From contig JAEUHS010000020.1 of assembly GCA_016794035.1 (NCBI GenBank), positions 1 to 64,000 of the forward strand: a DNA stretch of 64,000 bases, in the 5' to 3' direction. Numbering within the stretch: position 1 is the stretch's first letter; every line of letters begins with the position of its first letter. Position numbers and translations under genes: made by a program. The notes under the pieces were generated by a model, which did not search any database, was not told the origin of the DNA, and saw only the letters and a program-made list of their open reading frames with translations. The stretch comes from Planctomycetota bacterium (GTDB lineage: Bacteria; Planctomycetota; UBA1135; UBA2386). Positions 34,990-44,497 of the stretch are shown in pieces.

Positions 34990-35026
34990 CCGCGGCCCGG
35001 GCGCCCGATGCCATGGTCGGCCGCGG
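34990..35026 (+). terminator. Inverted repeat after the S41 protease gene
   Basis: CCGCGGCC at 34990–34997 pairs perfectly with GGCCGCGG at 35019–35026 across a 21-base loop, immediately after the stop codon. This fits a stem-type terminator between two plus-strand genes, but the loop is long and no U-tract follows. Confidence 0.35.
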
Positions 35027-35110
35027 CGGGCGCGGTGCGGAATCGCGCTTCGACCTGCAACGACCGGGCTCGGGCGGGCTAGCCTGTGACGCCCCCCGTC
35101 CTGCCCGCCG

Positions 35111-37009
35111 ATGCGCGTTCCACCGTCCCTCCTGTTCGCGTTCGCCGCGTCCGCCCTGCTGACCGCCTGCGGCGGCGGCGGCGGCGGCGGCGGGGGCGGC
35201 GGCCCGCCGCAGCAGCCGAACGATCCGCCGAGCCTGCAGGTGCCGACCGGCGTGGCCGGCAGCGGCGCGCTGCGCTCGGTCACGCTGGCGACCACGGGCA
35301 CCGAGCAGCTGGTGTTCACGGCGACCGACCCGGACGGGGACCCGCTGCAGTGGCAGTTGCAGCTGAGCCTGCCGCACGCCGCCGCGGCCGGACTCAGCTT
35401 CCAGACGCCGGTGAACGGGTCGAGCTTCCCGCTGGCGCTCGCGCCGGTGGCGGCGCCGGTCGCGGTGCTCGCCAACCTGCTGGTCGAAGACGCGCGCGGC
35501 GCCGCGGTCGCGATCGACCTCCGCATCGTGCGCTCCGGCGCGCCGACGATCCTGGCCGTCGCGCCCGACAGCGCCTTCGTCAACCAGCCACAGGTGGTGA
35601 CCGTCACCGGCAGCGCACTGTCGCTCGGCGGCACGGTGCAGCCGGCGGTCCAGTTCGACGGCATCGCGGCCGGCGCCAGCACCGTCGTCGACGACCAGAC
35701 CGTGCGCTGCTCCACGCCGAGCGCGGGCCTCGCGCCCGGCCCGACCGTCGTGCGGGTGACGCAGCTGTTCGGCAGCGCCCAGCTGCCGGACACGGCGTTC
35801 ACGGCGTATGCCTTCCCGCCGGTGCTGACCGCCGCCGACGTGCGCCTCGATGGCGGTGCCGGCAGCGCGTTCGACCTCGCCAGCGAGGGCGCCACGGTGC
35901 ACCTGGTCTGGCTCGAGGGCACCGCGGTTGCGCACCGCACCTCGTCCGACGGCGGTGCCAGCTGGACCGCGGCGCAGGTGCTCAGCGGCGGCGAGGTGGC
36001 GAGCGAACCGCGCGTCGCGATGGTCGGCGGTGACGTCACGGTCGCCTGGATCGCCGACGGCTCGGGACTGAACGTGCGCAGCTCGCACGACGCCGGCGTG
36101 TCGTTCGCCGCGGCGCAGCCGCTGGACGCGGCGGGCAGCTCGGTGCGGCGACCGCGGCTGGTCGCCAGCGGCGCGCGCCGCTACGTGGCCTGGCTGCGCG
36201 GCAACCAGGGCCTCGGCGCCTCGCGGCTGGTCGCCAGCGCCTCGACCAACGCCGGCGACACCTGGCTCGCGGCGGCGCTGGTCGCCGACGGCGGCGCCAA
36301 CCAGTACGAACACAGCCTCATCGGCGACGGCGCCACCGCGCTGCTCGCGTTCGTCGACGAACGGCAGGGCCCCGGCGTGCCCGGCATCTACACGGCGCGC
36401 ACCAGCACCAACGGCCTCGCCTGGGGCCCCGCGCAACGGCGCAGCCTGACTGGCGCCGCGGCCAACGCGCCGCGCCTGTGCGCCGCCGGCGGTCGCGCCT
36501 GGCTCGCGTGGCTGCGCGCCGACGTGCTCGAGTTCGTCGGCTCGGCCGACGGCGGCCTGTCGTGGCCCACCGTGGCCAGCGAACTGCGCGGCAGCGGCCA
36601 GGGCGCCGTGTCCGAAGCGAGCCTCGCCGGCGACGGCGACCGGCTCTACGCGATCTACGTGCTCGCCGGCACCAGCGTCGCCGTGACGCGGGTCGGTGGC
36701 GTCGGCGCGCAACCGCAACACCAGACCGTCAGCATCGTCACCGGCCCGGCCGGCGCGCCGGAGGTCCGCAGCCGCGGCAACTACGTGGTGGCCGCATGGC
36801 GGGACGGCGCCGTTGCCGGCGGGTCGGCGCGCATCGTGCAGGCGGTGTCGACCGACCTCGGCGCCAGCTTCACCGCGCCGGCCGGCTTCGGCGACGCCAG
36901 CGCCGCGCAGGAGATGCCGCGGCTGGAACTCGACGGCGCCCGGCTGCTGCTGCTGTGGCTCGACCACCGCAGCACCCCGCCGGGCATCTTCGCCAACCGC
37001 ACGCAGTAG
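35111..37009 (+). CDS. Lipoprotein with BNR-like repeats
   Basis: The 632-residue protein begins with a lipoprotein signal (lipobox LTAC) followed by a run of 11 glycines, a flexible spacer before the folded part. After a segment with ATDPDGDPLQW (cadherin-like) and an IPT/TIG-like strand (APTILAVAPDSAFVNQPQVVTVTG), residues about 250–630 hold sialidase-like BNR repeats such as SSDGGASWTAAQ, SHDAGVSF, STNAGDTW and SADGGLSW. This gives a membrane-anchored beta-propeller outside the cytoplasm. No sialidase catalytic residues were recognised, so a binding or structural role is more likely. Confidence 0.8.
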   Translation: MRVPPSLLFAFAASALLTACGGGGGGGGGGGPPQQPNDPPSLQVPTGVAGSGALRSVTLATTGTEQLVFTATDPDGDPLQWQLQLSLPHAAAAGLSFQTPVNGSSFPLALAPVAAPVAVLANLLVEDARGAAVAIDLRIVRSGAPTILAVAPDSAFVNQPQVVTVTGSALSLGGTVQPAVQFDGIAAGASTVVDDQTVRCSTPSAGLAPGPTVVRVTQLFGSAQLPDTAFTAYAFPPVLTAADVRLDGGAGSAFDLASEGATVHLVWLEGTAVAHRTSSDGGASWTAAQVLSGGEVASEPRVAMVGGDVTVAWIADGSGLNVRSSHDAGVSFAAAQPLDAAGSSVRRPRLVASGARRYVAWLRGNQGLGASRLVASASTNAGDTWLAAALVADGGANQYEHSLIGDGATALLAFVDERQGPGVPGIYTARTSTNGLAWGPAQRRSLTGAAANAPRLCAAGGRAWLAWLRADVLEFVGSADGGLSWPTVASELRGSGQGAVSEASLAGDGDRLYAIYVLAGTSVAVTRVGGVGAQPQHQTVSIVTGPAGAPEVRSRGNYVVAAWRDGAVAGGSARIVQAVSTDLGASFTAPAGFGDASAAQEMPRLELDGARLLLLWLDHRSTPPGIFANRTQ

Positions 37010-37071
37010 CTGGCGCTCGGCCCACGCAGGCCGCTGTCCCCGGCCACCCGCCGCGCGGCAACCGACACCCG

Positions 37072-38610
37072 ATGCCGACTCGCCCCGTCGCCCTGCTCTG
37101 TGCGCTGCTGCCCCGGCTGGTGGCGACCGCGGTCGCCCAGGCGCCGGCGACGCCGACCTTCACCGAGCACGTCGCCCCGATCGTGTTCGGCTCGTGCGCC
37201 CACTGCCACCGGCCGGGCGAGGTCGCGCCGTTCCCGTTGCTGAGCTACGCCGACGTGAAGAAGCGCGGCCGCAACCTGCTGGCCGTGGTCGAGGACCGCT
37301 TCATGCCGCCGTGGCATCCGGCGCCCGGCTACGGCTCGTTCCGCGGCGAGGCGCGGCTGACCGATGCCCAGATCGACACGCTGCGCGCCTGGGTCGAAGC
37401 CGGCATGCCCGAGGGCCCGGCCGACCGGCTGCCGCCGCTGCCGGCGTTCCCGCCGGGCTGGCAACTCGGCGAGCCCGATCTGGTGCTGCAGACGCAGGGC
37501 GCGTTCGTGGTGCCGGCCGACGGGCGCGACATCTACCGCAACTTCGCGATCCCGCTCGGGCTGCCCGACGACGTCTGGGTCACGGCGATCGAGGTGCGGC
37601 CGCAGGCACGGGGCGTGCTGCACCACGTGCTGATCTTCCTCGACGAGGAACGGCAGGCGCAGGCACTCGAAGGCAGGGACGGCCGCCCCGGCTTCGCCGG
37701 CATGCGGCTGCAGCGCGCACCGATGCTGGCCGGCTGGGCCGTCGGCGGTATGCCCGAACACCTGCCCGACGGCCTCGCGCTGCGCATCCCGAAGGGCAGC
37801 GACCTGGTGCTCCAGAGCCACCTCCACCCTTCGGGCAAGCGCGAGTCGGAACAGACGACCATCGGTCTGCACCTGGCGCGGCGGCCGCCGCCGCACACGC
37901 TGGTGTCGATCCAGCTGCCGCCGTTCTTCGGCTTCACCAAGGGCCTCGACATCCCCGCCGGGGAGCCGGACTACCGGTTCGCCGACTCGTTCGAGTTGCC
38001 GTGCGACGTGCTGGCGATCACCGTCGGCGGCCACGCCCACAAGCTCTGCCGGTCGATGCGCATGCACGCGGTGCTGCCGGACGGCGCCGACGTGCCGCTG
38101 CTGCACATCCCCCACTGGGACTTCGACTGGCAGAATCGCTACACCTACCGCGAGCCGGTGCGCCTGCCCAAGGGCGCGGTCGTGCACGCGGAGCTGCGGT
38201 ACGACAACAGCGCCGCCAACCCCGACAACCCCAACGACCCGCCCGAACGCGTGCGGTGGGGCCGGGAGACGACCGACGAGATGGGCAGCATCACGCTGCT
38301 GGTCGTGCCGGCCGACGACGCCGACCTCGACACGCTGCAGGCCGCCGTCGGCCGCAAGAACGTCGAGCTGGCCAGGGCCCGCGTCGAGGGCGCCGTCGAG
38401 AAGCGGTTCCACGAGTTCGACACCAACGGCGACGGTGTGCTGACCAGGGACGAGGCGCCGCGCAATCTGCGGCAGTACTTCGATCGCCTCGACCGGAACG
38501 GCGACGGCCAGCTGTCGCCGAGCGAAGCCAAGGCGCTCGCCGAACTGCTCGACGGACTCGGGCGCGAGCCGGGCGCCGGTTCCCGGCCCGGGCGGCGGCT
38601 GCCGCGATGA
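37072..38610 (+). CDS. Exported c-type cytochrome / copper monooxygenase / EF-hand fusion
   Basis: The 512-residue protein has a signal peptide and then a planctomycete-type cytochrome motif C42-A-H-C45-H46 in SCAHCHRPGE. Copper type II ascorbate-dependent monooxygenase-like domains follow, with LHHVLIF, QSHLHPSGK and VGGHAHKL as likely copper ligands. Two EF-hands close the protein at about 450–461 (DTNGDGVLTRDE) and 474–485 (DRNGDGQLSPSE). Such proteins are planctomycete hallmarks. An exported oxidation of unknown substrate is expected. Its stop codon overlaps the redoxin start (ATGA). Confidence 0.85.
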   Translation: MPTRPVALLCALLPRLVATAVAQAPATPTFTEHVAPIVFGSCAHCHRPGEVAPFPLLSYADVKKRGRNLLAVVEDRFMPPWHPAPGYGSFRGEARLTDAQIDTLRAWVEAGMPEGPADRLPPLPAFPPGWQLGEPDLVLQTQGAFVVPADGRDIYRNFAIPLGLPDDVWVTAIEVRPQARGVLHHVLIFLDEERQAQALEGRDGRPGFAGMRLQRAPMLAGWAVGGMPEHLPDGLALRIPKGSDLVLQSHLHPSGKRESEQTTIGLHLARRPPPHTLVSIQLPPFFGFTKGLDIPAGEPDYRFADSFELPCDVLAITVGGHAHKLCRSMRMHAVLPDGADVPLLHIPHWDFDWQNRYTYREPVRLPKGAVVHAELRYDNSAANPDNPNDPPERVRWGRETTDEMGSITLLVVPADDADLDTLQAAVGRKNVELARARVEGAVEKRFHEFDTNGDGVLTRDEAPRNLRQYFDRLDRNGDGQLSPSEAKALAELLDGLGREPGAGSRPGRRLPR

Positions 38611-39170
38611 CACGCTGCCGGACCCGGGGCTGGTCGTGGGCGCTGGCACTGGGCGCCTGCGCGGCCGCTCCGGCCGGGAATCTCGCCCTCGCCGACCTCG
38701 ACGGCGCCCGGCACGCCCCGCTGCAGGTCGCCGACGGAACCGTGCACGTGCTGGTGTTCGTCAGCCACGAGTGCCCGATCGCCAACGCCTACGCCCCGAC
38801 GCTGCGCGCGCTGGCCGCGGCGTGGTCGTCGCAGCCGGTGCGGCTGTTCCTGGTGCACGTCGACCCGGACCTGACGCCGGCGGCGGCGCGAGCGCATGCC
38901 GCCGGGTACGAATTGCCCGGCACCGTGGTGCTCGACGGCGGCGCGCTGGCCCGGGCGGTGGGCGTCACGCGCACCCCGGAGGCCGTCGTGTGGACCCGCC
39001 GGGGCCTCGCCTACCGCGGCCGCATCGACGACCAGTGGCGGGGACTCGGCACGCGCGCGCCAGCGGCGTCGCGGCACGATCTGCAGGCGGCGGTGGCCGC
39101 GGTCCTGGCGGGCCGCGAGGTGGCCACGCCGTTTCCGCCGGCCATCGGCTGTCTGCTGCCCGACGGCTGA
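38607..39170 (+). CDS. Exported redoxin (thioredoxin-fold, probable lipoprotein)
   Basis: The 187-residue protein has a short hydrophobic N-terminus with LGAC (a lipobox candidate). A thioredoxin-like domain follows, with VLVFVSHECPIANAYAP carrying a single active-site cysteine, and GVTRTPEAVVWTR as the cis-Pro-type segment. In related genomes such redoxins lie next to, or are fused with, the cytochrome/copper monooxygenase. Here it is coupled to that gene by ATGA. A redox partner role outside the cytoplasm is inferred. Confidence 0.78.
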   Translation: MTRCRTRGWSWALALGACAAAPAGNLALADLDGARHAPLQVADGTVHVLVFVSHECPIANAYAPTLRALAAAWSSQPVRLFLVHVDPDLTPAAARAHAAGYELPGTVVLDGGALARAVGVTRTPEAVVWTRRGLAYRGRIDDQWRGLGTRAPAASRHDLQAAVAAVLAGREVATPFPPAIGCLLPDG

Positions 39171-39225
39171 TCGGCGGGCCGGAACCGCCCCGGTCGCCGC
39201 GCCGCAATTTGCGAACTCCTGCCCT

Positions 39226-39243
39226 CCGCCGCTGCTCCGGCGG
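39226..39243 (+). terminator. Hairpin downstream of the redoxin gene
   Basis: CCGCCG pairs with CGGCGG around a 6-base loop, 56 bases after the redoxin stop. A short TCTTTT run follows 18 bases later, too far to be a classic U-tract. A weak terminator is plausible. Confidence 0.3.
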
Positions 39244-39279
39244 CAGCCCGGCGACACCGCTCTTTTCGCTACCGGTGGG

Positions 39280-39308
39280 TTGCCAACGCCCTGGGGACCC
39301 AATAGATA
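39280..39308 (+). promoter_or_regulatory. Possible sigma-70 promoter of nrdJ
   Basis: TTGCCA (one mismatch to TTGACA) lies 17 bases before TAGATA in the AT-rich patch AATAGATAGTAGG. If used, the transcript would have a leader of about 510 bases before nrdJ. The −10 box is poor, so this is a weak call. Confidence 0.3.
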
Positions 39309-39523
39309 GTAGGCCCCCTCGGCACGCCGCCCACTCGTTCCCCATGCCCGTTCGACGGTCTCGGGGCGACGCGCCACCGGGGTCGGGCATCGGTCGGCTG
39401 CCCGGAACGCGCCCTCCCGCGCGGTTGTCTGCTGCCGCCACGCGCGTCAGGGCAGGTGCCCCTGGCGCCGGGGCGATGCAGGGATCCCGTGGGTGAGCGC
39501 AACAGGCTCAGGCACGTGCCAGG

Positions 39524-39595
39524 AACATCGGCGAAGACATCGGTGGCGACATTGCTGGAGACACTGCGGGAGACTCTGCGGGCGATTCGGCCTCT
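39524..39595. repeat. Six imperfect 12-base tandem repeats
   Basis: Units starting at 39524, 39536, 39548, 39560, 39572 and 39584 are variants of GACATTGCTGGA. The middle units share most of their bases, while the first and last are worn. They lie between the proposed promoter and the nrdJ start. Confidence 0.7.
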
Positions 39596-39741
39596 GGCGG
39601 CACCGCCGCGAGAGAGCACGGAGACACCGTGATGGTCTCGGCAGGATCCCAGTTGCCGCCGCGGTGCGCGCGCGCGATGTTGCCCGGCACCCGGCCTGGC
39701 GAGTTGCTGGTATGGAGCGGGCAGGCAGCGGCACCCGGCTG

Positions 39742-39764
39742 GTTCGGACTTGGTCGGTCCGAAC
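39742..39764 (+). promoter_or_regulatory. Perfect 8-base hairpin in the nrdJ leader
   Basis: GTTCGGAC (39742–39749) and GTCCGAAC (39757–39764) form a perfect stem with a 7-base loop, 62 bases before the nrdJ start. It could be an RNA hairpin or a dyad bound by a regulator. NrdR boxes have a different, more AT-rich pattern. Confidence 0.4.
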
Positions 39765-39790
39765 TCTCGCCGAGCGCCTGAAACCACTGG

Positions 39791-39809
39791 CGGGTGGAGC
39801 CCCCACCCG
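39791..39809 (+). promoter_or_regulatory. Hairpin immediately before the nrdJ ribosome site
   Basis: CGGGTGG (39791–39797) pairs with CCACCCG (39803–39809) around AGCCC, ending 2 bases before the GAGGAGG ribosome site. A stem this close could modulate access of the ribosome. Confidence 0.4.
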
Positions 39810-39811
39810 GT

Positions 39812-39818
39812 GAGGAGG
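39812..39818 (+). promoter_or_regulatory. Ribosome binding site of nrdJ
   Basis: GAGGAGG lies 7 bases before the GTG at 39826. It is the strongest Shine–Dalgarno sequence I saw in the window and fixes this non-ATG start. Confidence 0.8.
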
Positions 39819-39825
39819 AAGCAGC

Positions 39826-42800
39826 GTGAAGGTCACTCGTCGGTTCACGGTCAAGGGCAAGTCGCCCTACGAAGGCATCCCGTTCGGCAAGCGCCACTCC
39901 GAGATCCGCAACACCAACGGATCGCTGGTGTTCGAGGCGCGCGACATCGACGTGCCGCAGGCCTGGAGTCAGGTCGCCGTCGACATCCTGGCGCAGAAGT
40001 ACTTCCGCAAGGCCGGCGTGCCGCAGCGCACCGCCGACGGCAAGCTGCGCACCGACGACGCGGGCAACCCGGTGCTCGGCGGCGAGCACGACGCCCGGCA
40101 GGTGTTCCACCGGCTGGCCGGCTGCTGGCGCCATTGGGGCGAGGACTACGGCTACTTCGACGGGCCGGACGACGCGCAGGCGTTCGAAGACGAACTCTGC
40201 CACATGCTCGCGGCGCAGCACGCCGCCCCCAACTCGCCGCAGTGGTTCAACACCGGCCTGCACTACGCCTACGGCATCACCGGCCCGGCGCAGGGTCACT
40301 GGTTCGTCGACCCGGGCAGCGCCGAGTCCGGCCGCCGTGCCCGTGACGCCAAACCGGGCGAGAGCAGGGCGTCGGGCAAGCTGCTGAAGAGCAAGAACGC
40401 CTACGAGCGGCCGCAGCCGCACGCCTGCTTCATCCAGGCCGTGACCGACGACCTCGTCAACGAGGGCGGCATCATGGACCTGTGGACGCGCGAGGCGCGG
40501 CTGTTCAAGTACGGCTCCGGCACCGGCAGCAACTTCTCGCAGCTGCGCGGCGAGAACGAGCCGCTGTCCGGCGGCGGCAAGAGTTCGGGCCTGATGAGCT
40601 TCCTGCGCATCGGCGACCGTGCCGCCGGCGCGATCAAGTCGGGCGGCACCACGCGCCGGGCGGCGAAGATGGTCTGCCTCGACCTCGACCACCCCGACAT
40701 CGAGACGTTCGTGTCGTGGAAGGTCCACGAGGAGCAGAAGGTCGCCGCGCTGGTGACCGGCAGCAAGATCACGCGCCGACACCTGAACGCGGTCGTCAAC
40801 GCCTGCCACACGCTCGATGCCGACGGCAACCCGGTGATCGTCACCGTGCCGCGCGAGAACGAGGCGCTGCGCGCCGCGCTGCACGAGGCGCGCGCCGCCT
40901 GCATCCCCGAGAACTACCTGCAGCGCGCGATCCAGCTCGGCGGCCAGGGCCTGCGCGCGATCGAGGTGCCCGAGTACACGACCGACTGGGACGGCGAGGC
41001 CTACAACACGGTCTCCGGCCAGAACTCGAACAACTCGGTGCGGGTGCCCAACGAGTTCTTCCGCGCCGTCGAGGAAAGCGGCAAGTGGCGGCTGATCCGC
41101 CGCACCGACCGCGGCGTCGCCAAGGAAGTCGACGCGCGGGCGCTGTGGGACAAGGTCGCCTACGCGGCCTGGGCCTGCGCCGATCCGGGCGTGCAGTACG
41201 ACACCACGATCAACGAGTGGCACACGTGCCCGACCGATGGGCGCATCAACGCCAGCAATCCGTGCTCCGAGTACATGTTCCTCGACGACACCGCCTGCAA
41301 CCTGGCGTCGATCAACCTCGCCAAGTTCGTGCGCGAGGGCGACGACAAGCAGGCCGCCGGCTTCGACATCGAGGGGTTCAAGCACGCCTGCCGCCTGTGG
41401 ACGATGGTGCTGGAGATCAGCGTGCTGATGGCGAGCTTCCCGAGCGCGTCGATCGCGCAGAAGAGCTACGAGTTCCGCACGCTCGGCCTCGGCTACGCCA
41501 ACCTCGGCACGATCCTGATGCGCATGGGCATCCCCTACGCCTCGCCGAAGGCCTACGCGATCGCCGGCGGCCTGTCGGCGATCCTGACCGGCGAGGCCTA
41601 CGCGACCTCGGCCGAGATGAGCAAGGAGCTGGGTGCGTTCCCCGGTTTCGACCGCAACCGTGAGCCGATGCTGCGCGTGATCCGCAACCACCGCCGCGCC
41701 GCCTACCACGCGTCGGAGTCCGAGTACGAAGGGCTGTCGGTCAAGCCGGTCGGCATCGACCCGAAGCTGTGCCCGGCACCGCTGCTCGAGTCCGCGCGTG
41801 AGTGCTGGGACCGCGCCGTGGCGCTCGGCGAGAAGCACGGCTACCGCAACGCCCAGGTCACCTGCATCGCGCCGACCGGCACGATCGGGCTGTTGATGGA
41901 CTGCGACACGACCGGCGTCGAGCCCGACTTCGCGCTGGTGAAGTTCAAGAAGCTCGCCGGCGGCGGCTACTTCAAGATCGCCAACCAGAGCCTGCAGCCG
42001 GCGCTGAAGAAGCTCGGCTACACGCCGCCGCAGATCGACGACATCCTCGCGTACGTCGTCGGCCGCAAGACGCTGGCCAAGGCGCCGGCGATCAACCACG
42101 AGACGCTGGCGGCGCGCGGCTTCGACGACGCGACGCTGAAGCGGCTGGAGAAGGCCCTCGACAGCGCGTTCGACATCAGCTTCGCGTTCAACAAGAGCAT
42201 CCTCGGCGCCGACTTCCTGCAGACGAAACTCGGCGTCTCCGACGAGGAGTTGGCCGACTGGAGCTTCGACCTGCTGAAGCACCTCGGCTTCTCCAAGGCC
42301 GACGTCCAGGCCGCCAACGACTACGTCTGCGGCACCATGACCGTCGAGGGCGCGCCGCACCTGAAGGACGCGCACCTGCCGGTGTTCGACTGCGCGAACC
42401 GCTGCGGCCGCAAGGGCCAGCGCTTCATCCCCTACGCCGCGCACATCCACATGATGGCCGCGGTGCAGCCGTTCATCAGCGGCGCGATCAGCAAGACCAT
42501 CAACATGCCGAACGAGGCGACGCTCGAGGACGTCAAGGTCGCCTATCGCACCGGCTGGCAGTCGATGCTGAAAGCGGTCGCGCTCTACCGCGACGGCAGC
42601 AAGCTGAGCCAGCCGCTGAGTTCGACCGTCGAGGACGACGACTACGGCGGCATCACCGCGCCGACGCCGGAGGTGCAGCGCATGGCCGCACGCATCACCG
42701 AGCGCGTCGTGCACCGCTACATCGCCAAGCGCCGCCGCCTGCCGAACCGCCGCGCCGGCTACACCCAGAAGGCCGTCGTCGGCGGCCACAAGATCTACCT

Positions 42801-43488
42801 GCGCACCGGGGAGTACGAGGACGGCTCGCTCGGCGAGATCTTCCTCGACATGCACAAGGAGGGTGCGGCGTTCCGCAGCCTGATGAACTGCTTCGCGATC
42901 GCGGTGTCGCTCGGCCTGCAGCACGGCGTGCCGCTGGACGAGTTCGCCGACGCGTTCGTGTTCACGCGCTTCGAGCCGAACGGCATCGTGCAGGGCCACG
43001 ACCAGATCAAGATGGTCACCTCGGTGATCGACTACGTGTTCCGCGAGCTGGCGATCAGCTACCTCGGCCGCGAGGAGCTGGCGCAGGTTCAGAGCGAAGA
43101 CCTGCGCAACACGACCATGGGCGCCCGCCTCAAGGAAGGTCCCGAGTTCACCGACGAGGAGGTCGTCTCGGAGACGATCTACGAGGGTGAGGAGGCTCCG
43201 CCGGTCGTGCACGACAACACCCACCTGCACCCGCACAGCCGCGGCATCACGCGCGGCTTCGAAGGCGCGGACGCCGGCAGCGACGGCAAGAACGCGGTGC
43301 TGCTGCGCGCCGAGACCTCGACGCTGAAGGTGACGATGGAGACGCGGCAGACGCGGCTGAAGATCGCCGAGGCCAAGCTCAAGGGCTACGAAGGCGACCC
43401 GTGCGGGGGCTGCGGCGCGTTCACGCTGGTGCGCAACGGCACCTGCCTGAAGTGCGTGTCGTGTGGCGCGACCAGCGGCTGCTCGTAG
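39826..43488 (+). CDS. nrdJ: Adenosylcobalamin-dependent ribonucleotide reductase (class II)
   Basis: The 1220-residue enzyme matches long bacterial NrdJ. It has [23 protein letters not shown] near the start, [11 protein letters not shown] and [11 protein letters not shown], the active-site [21 protein letters not shown] region, and [17 protein letters not shown]. The C-terminus has a cysteine-rich zinc-ribbon-like end ([15 protein letters not shown]). It makes deoxyribonucleotides using B12 and works with or without oxygen. GTG 39826 with the strong ribosome site is the start. No nrdR or other nrd gene is nearby. Confidence 0.96.
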   Translation: MKVTRRFTVKGKSPYEGIPFGKRHSEIRNTNGSLVFEARDIDVPQAWSQVAVDILAQKYFRKAGVPQRTADGKLRTDDAGNPVLGGEHDARQVFHRLAGCWRHWGEDYGYFDGPDDAQAFEDELCHMLAAQHAAPNSPQWFNTGLHYAYGITGPAQGHWFVDPGSAESGRRARDAKPGESRASGKLLKSKNAYERPQPHACFIQAVTDDLVNEGGIMDLWTREARLFKYGSGTGSNFSQLRGENEPLSGGGKSSGLMSFLRIGDRAAGAIKSGGTTRRAAKMVCLDLDHPDIETFVSWKVHEEQKVAALVTGSKITRRHLNAVVNACHTLDADGNPVIVTVPRENEALRAALHEARAACIPENYLQRAIQLGGQGLRAIEVPEYTTDWDGEAYNTVSGQNSNNSVRVPNEFFRAVEESGKWRLIRRTDRGVAKEVDARALWDKVAYAAWACADPGVQYDTTINEWHTCPTDGRINASNPCSEYMFLDDTACNLASINLAKFVREGDDKQAAGFDIEGFKHACRLWTMVLEISVLMASFPSASIAQKSYEFRTLGLGYANLGTILMRMGIPYASPKAYAIAGGLSAILTGEAYATSAEMSKELGAFPGFDRNREPMLRVIRNHRRAAYHASESEYEGLSVKPVGIDPKLCPAPLLESARECWDRAVALGEKHGYRNAQVTCIAPTGTIGLLMDCDTTGVEPDFALVKFKKLAGGGYFKIANQSLQPALKKLGYTPPQIDDILAYVVGRKTLAKAPAINHETLAARGFDDATLKRLEKALDSAFDISFAFNKSILGADFLQTKLGVSDEELADWSFDLLKHLGFSKADVQAANDYVCGTMTVEGAPHLKDAHLPVFDCANRCGRKGQRFIPYAAHIHMMAAVQPFISGAISKTINMPNEATLEDVKVAYRTGWQSMLKAVALYRDGSKLSQPLSSTVEDDDYGGITAPTPEVQRMAARITERVVHRYIAKRRRLPNRRAGYTQKAVVGGHKIYLRTGEYEDGSLGEIFLDMHKEGAAFRSLMNCFAIAVSLGLQHGVPLDEFADAFVFTRFEPNGIVQGHDQIKMVTSVIDYVFRELAISYLGREELAQVQSEDLRNTTMGARLKEGPEFTDEEVVSETIYEGEEAPPVVHDNTHLHPHSRGITRGFEGADAGSDGKNAVLLRAETSTLKVTMETRQTRLKIAEAKLKGYEGDPCGGCGAFTLVRNGTCLKCVSCGATSGCS

Positions 43489-43611
43489 CGCAGTCGCTGG
43501 TCCGTGACTCCTCCCTCACCCGGCGCCAACGAGCGGGCCCAGACCCGCCGGTTCTTCCGCCGCTGCGTGCAGGCCGTCACACGGGTGAGAGCAGCTACCG
43601 GCGAACGATGG

Positions 43612-43617
43612 TAGAAT
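43612..43617 (+). promoter_or_regulatory. Possible −10 box before the toxin–antitoxin pair
   Basis: TAGAAT lies about 40 bases before the antitoxin start in a locally AT-richer stretch (GATGGTAGAATCC). No good −35 box is seen at the usual distance, so this is a weak call. Confidence 0.25.
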
Positions 43618-43656
43618 CCGGCCTCATTTCTGGCCCTTTTCTAGCCTGTTCGGGCC

Positions 43657-43938
43657 ATGCCCACCGATACCCCGGCCATGACCGACGTCTCGATCCAGGA
43701 GCTGAAGCAGAATCTCTCCGCCTACCTCTCGCGCGCCGAGGCCGGTGAGGCGTTGGTCGTGACCCGGCACGGCAAACCGTTGGTCCGCATCGTCGCCGTG
43801 ACCGAACCGGAGGTCGTGGTCGGGCCAGGCTTCGGCAAGACGAAGCTGCGCCAGGTCGTGCGCGAGCGGGTCGGAGACCTGGCCCTGCGCACGCTCGACG
43901 AGGATCGACGCGACCGCTTCGACGAGCCCAAGGCATGA
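43657..43938 (+). CDS. Phd/YefM-type antitoxin
   Basis: The 93-residue protein (86 from the second ATG at 43678) shows the Phd/YefM fold: VSIQELKQNLSAYLSRAEAGE, then ALVVTRHGKPLVRI. The C-terminal half is charged and probably wraps the toxin. It binds the promoter and neutralises the toxin. The toxin's first ATG overlaps its stop codon (ATGATGA), the usual coupling. The second ATG matches the family's normal N-terminus better than the first. Confidence 0.88.
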   Translation: MPTDTPAMTDVSIQELKQNLSAYLSRAEAGEALVVTRHGKPLVRIVAVTEPEVVVGPGFGKTKLRQVVRERVGDLALRTLDEDRRDRFDEPKA

Positions 43939-44369
43939 TGAAGCGCCGCGTCTACCTCGACACGTCGGCCTACCTGGCCTCGTTGCTCAACGAGTCGCGG
44001 GCCGGGGTGGTGCGCAAGGCCGTCGACAAGGCGGCCGTGTTCACCAGCGTCTTGCTGGTCGCCGAGACGAAGCGGGCACTGGTGCGGCTGTCGCGCGATG
44101 GCAAGGTGTCGATGCAGAGCTACGTCACGCTGTCACGTCAGGTGGACGCCGACTGTGCGACGTTCGCCCTGGCGCCGGTCAGCCACGAGCTCTGTGCAAG
44201 CCAGGTCATGCCAACGGTCGCGACGCCTCGAACCCTCGACCTGATCCATCTGCGCACCGCGCTGTGGTTTCACGAGCAGCACTTGCTGACGGCGTTCCTC
44301 AGTCTGGATGCGCAGCAGAACCACGCCGCTGCCGAGCTGGGCTTGCCGGTGGCCATCGCTAGCACCTGA
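43935..44369 (+). CDS. vapC: VapC-type PIN-domain toxin
   Basis: The 144-residue PIN protein has the acidic metal residues D9 (YLDTSAYL), E44 (VAETKRAL), D102 (TLDLIHL) and D125 (SLDAQQ). Such VapC toxins cleave RNA, typically tRNA, when not held by the antitoxin. The gene overlaps the antitoxin by 4 bases. The pair stands alone between nrdJ and a convergent dehydrogenase gene. It looks intact. Confidence 0.9.
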   Translation: MMKRRVYLDTSAYLASLLNESRAGVVRKAVDKAAVFTSVLLVAETKRALVRLSRDGKVSMQSYVTLSRQVDADCATFALAPVSHELCASQVMPTVATPRTLDLIHLRTALWFHEQHLLTAFLSLDAQQNHAAAELGLPVAIAST

Positions 44370-44497
44370 CCGACGAATGCCGTCCGAGTCGCAGCCGCGC
44401 CGTCAGCGGCTGCGCGTCACGAGCCCCGCGCACGCGATTCGCATCGCGACAGTTGACTCACCACCACCAGCACGGTCGACGGCGAACTGGCGCCGAC

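Larger units (their letters stand above)
39171..39825. other. 655-base non-coding gap before nrdJ
   Basis: This is the largest gap between genes in the window. It holds a hairpin after the redoxin gene, a promoter-like pair (39280–39308) in an unusually AT-rich patch, six units of a 12-base repeat, two hairpins, and the nrdJ ribosome site. Open frames here are short or Arg-rich and do not look translated. A frame open from 39497 to 39784 contains the repeat as DIGG/DIAG/DTAG/DSAG and cannot be ruled out as a small gene or remnant. Confidence 0.6.

Noticed and set aside
35161-35210. Phase-variable repeat in the lipoprotein gene
   Set aside because: The glycine run is made of triplet codons, so length changes would not shift the frame; it fits a normal spacer after the lipid cysteine.
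39493-39813. GTG-started frame of 106 residues before nrdJ
   Set aside because: It is Arg/His-rich as shadow frames are and overlaps the leader hairpins and ribosome site.
39171-39825. Cobalamin riboswitch before nrdJ
   Set aside because: The core GCCACTG and a proper B12 box were not found. A CAGGGGCACCTGCC-like match lies on the minus strand with one extra base and points away from nrdJ.
39508-43236. Long minus-strand open frame opposite nrdJ
   Set aside because: It mirrors the nrdJ codon frame in GC-rich DNA, is low in recognisable motifs and runs against a certain gene.
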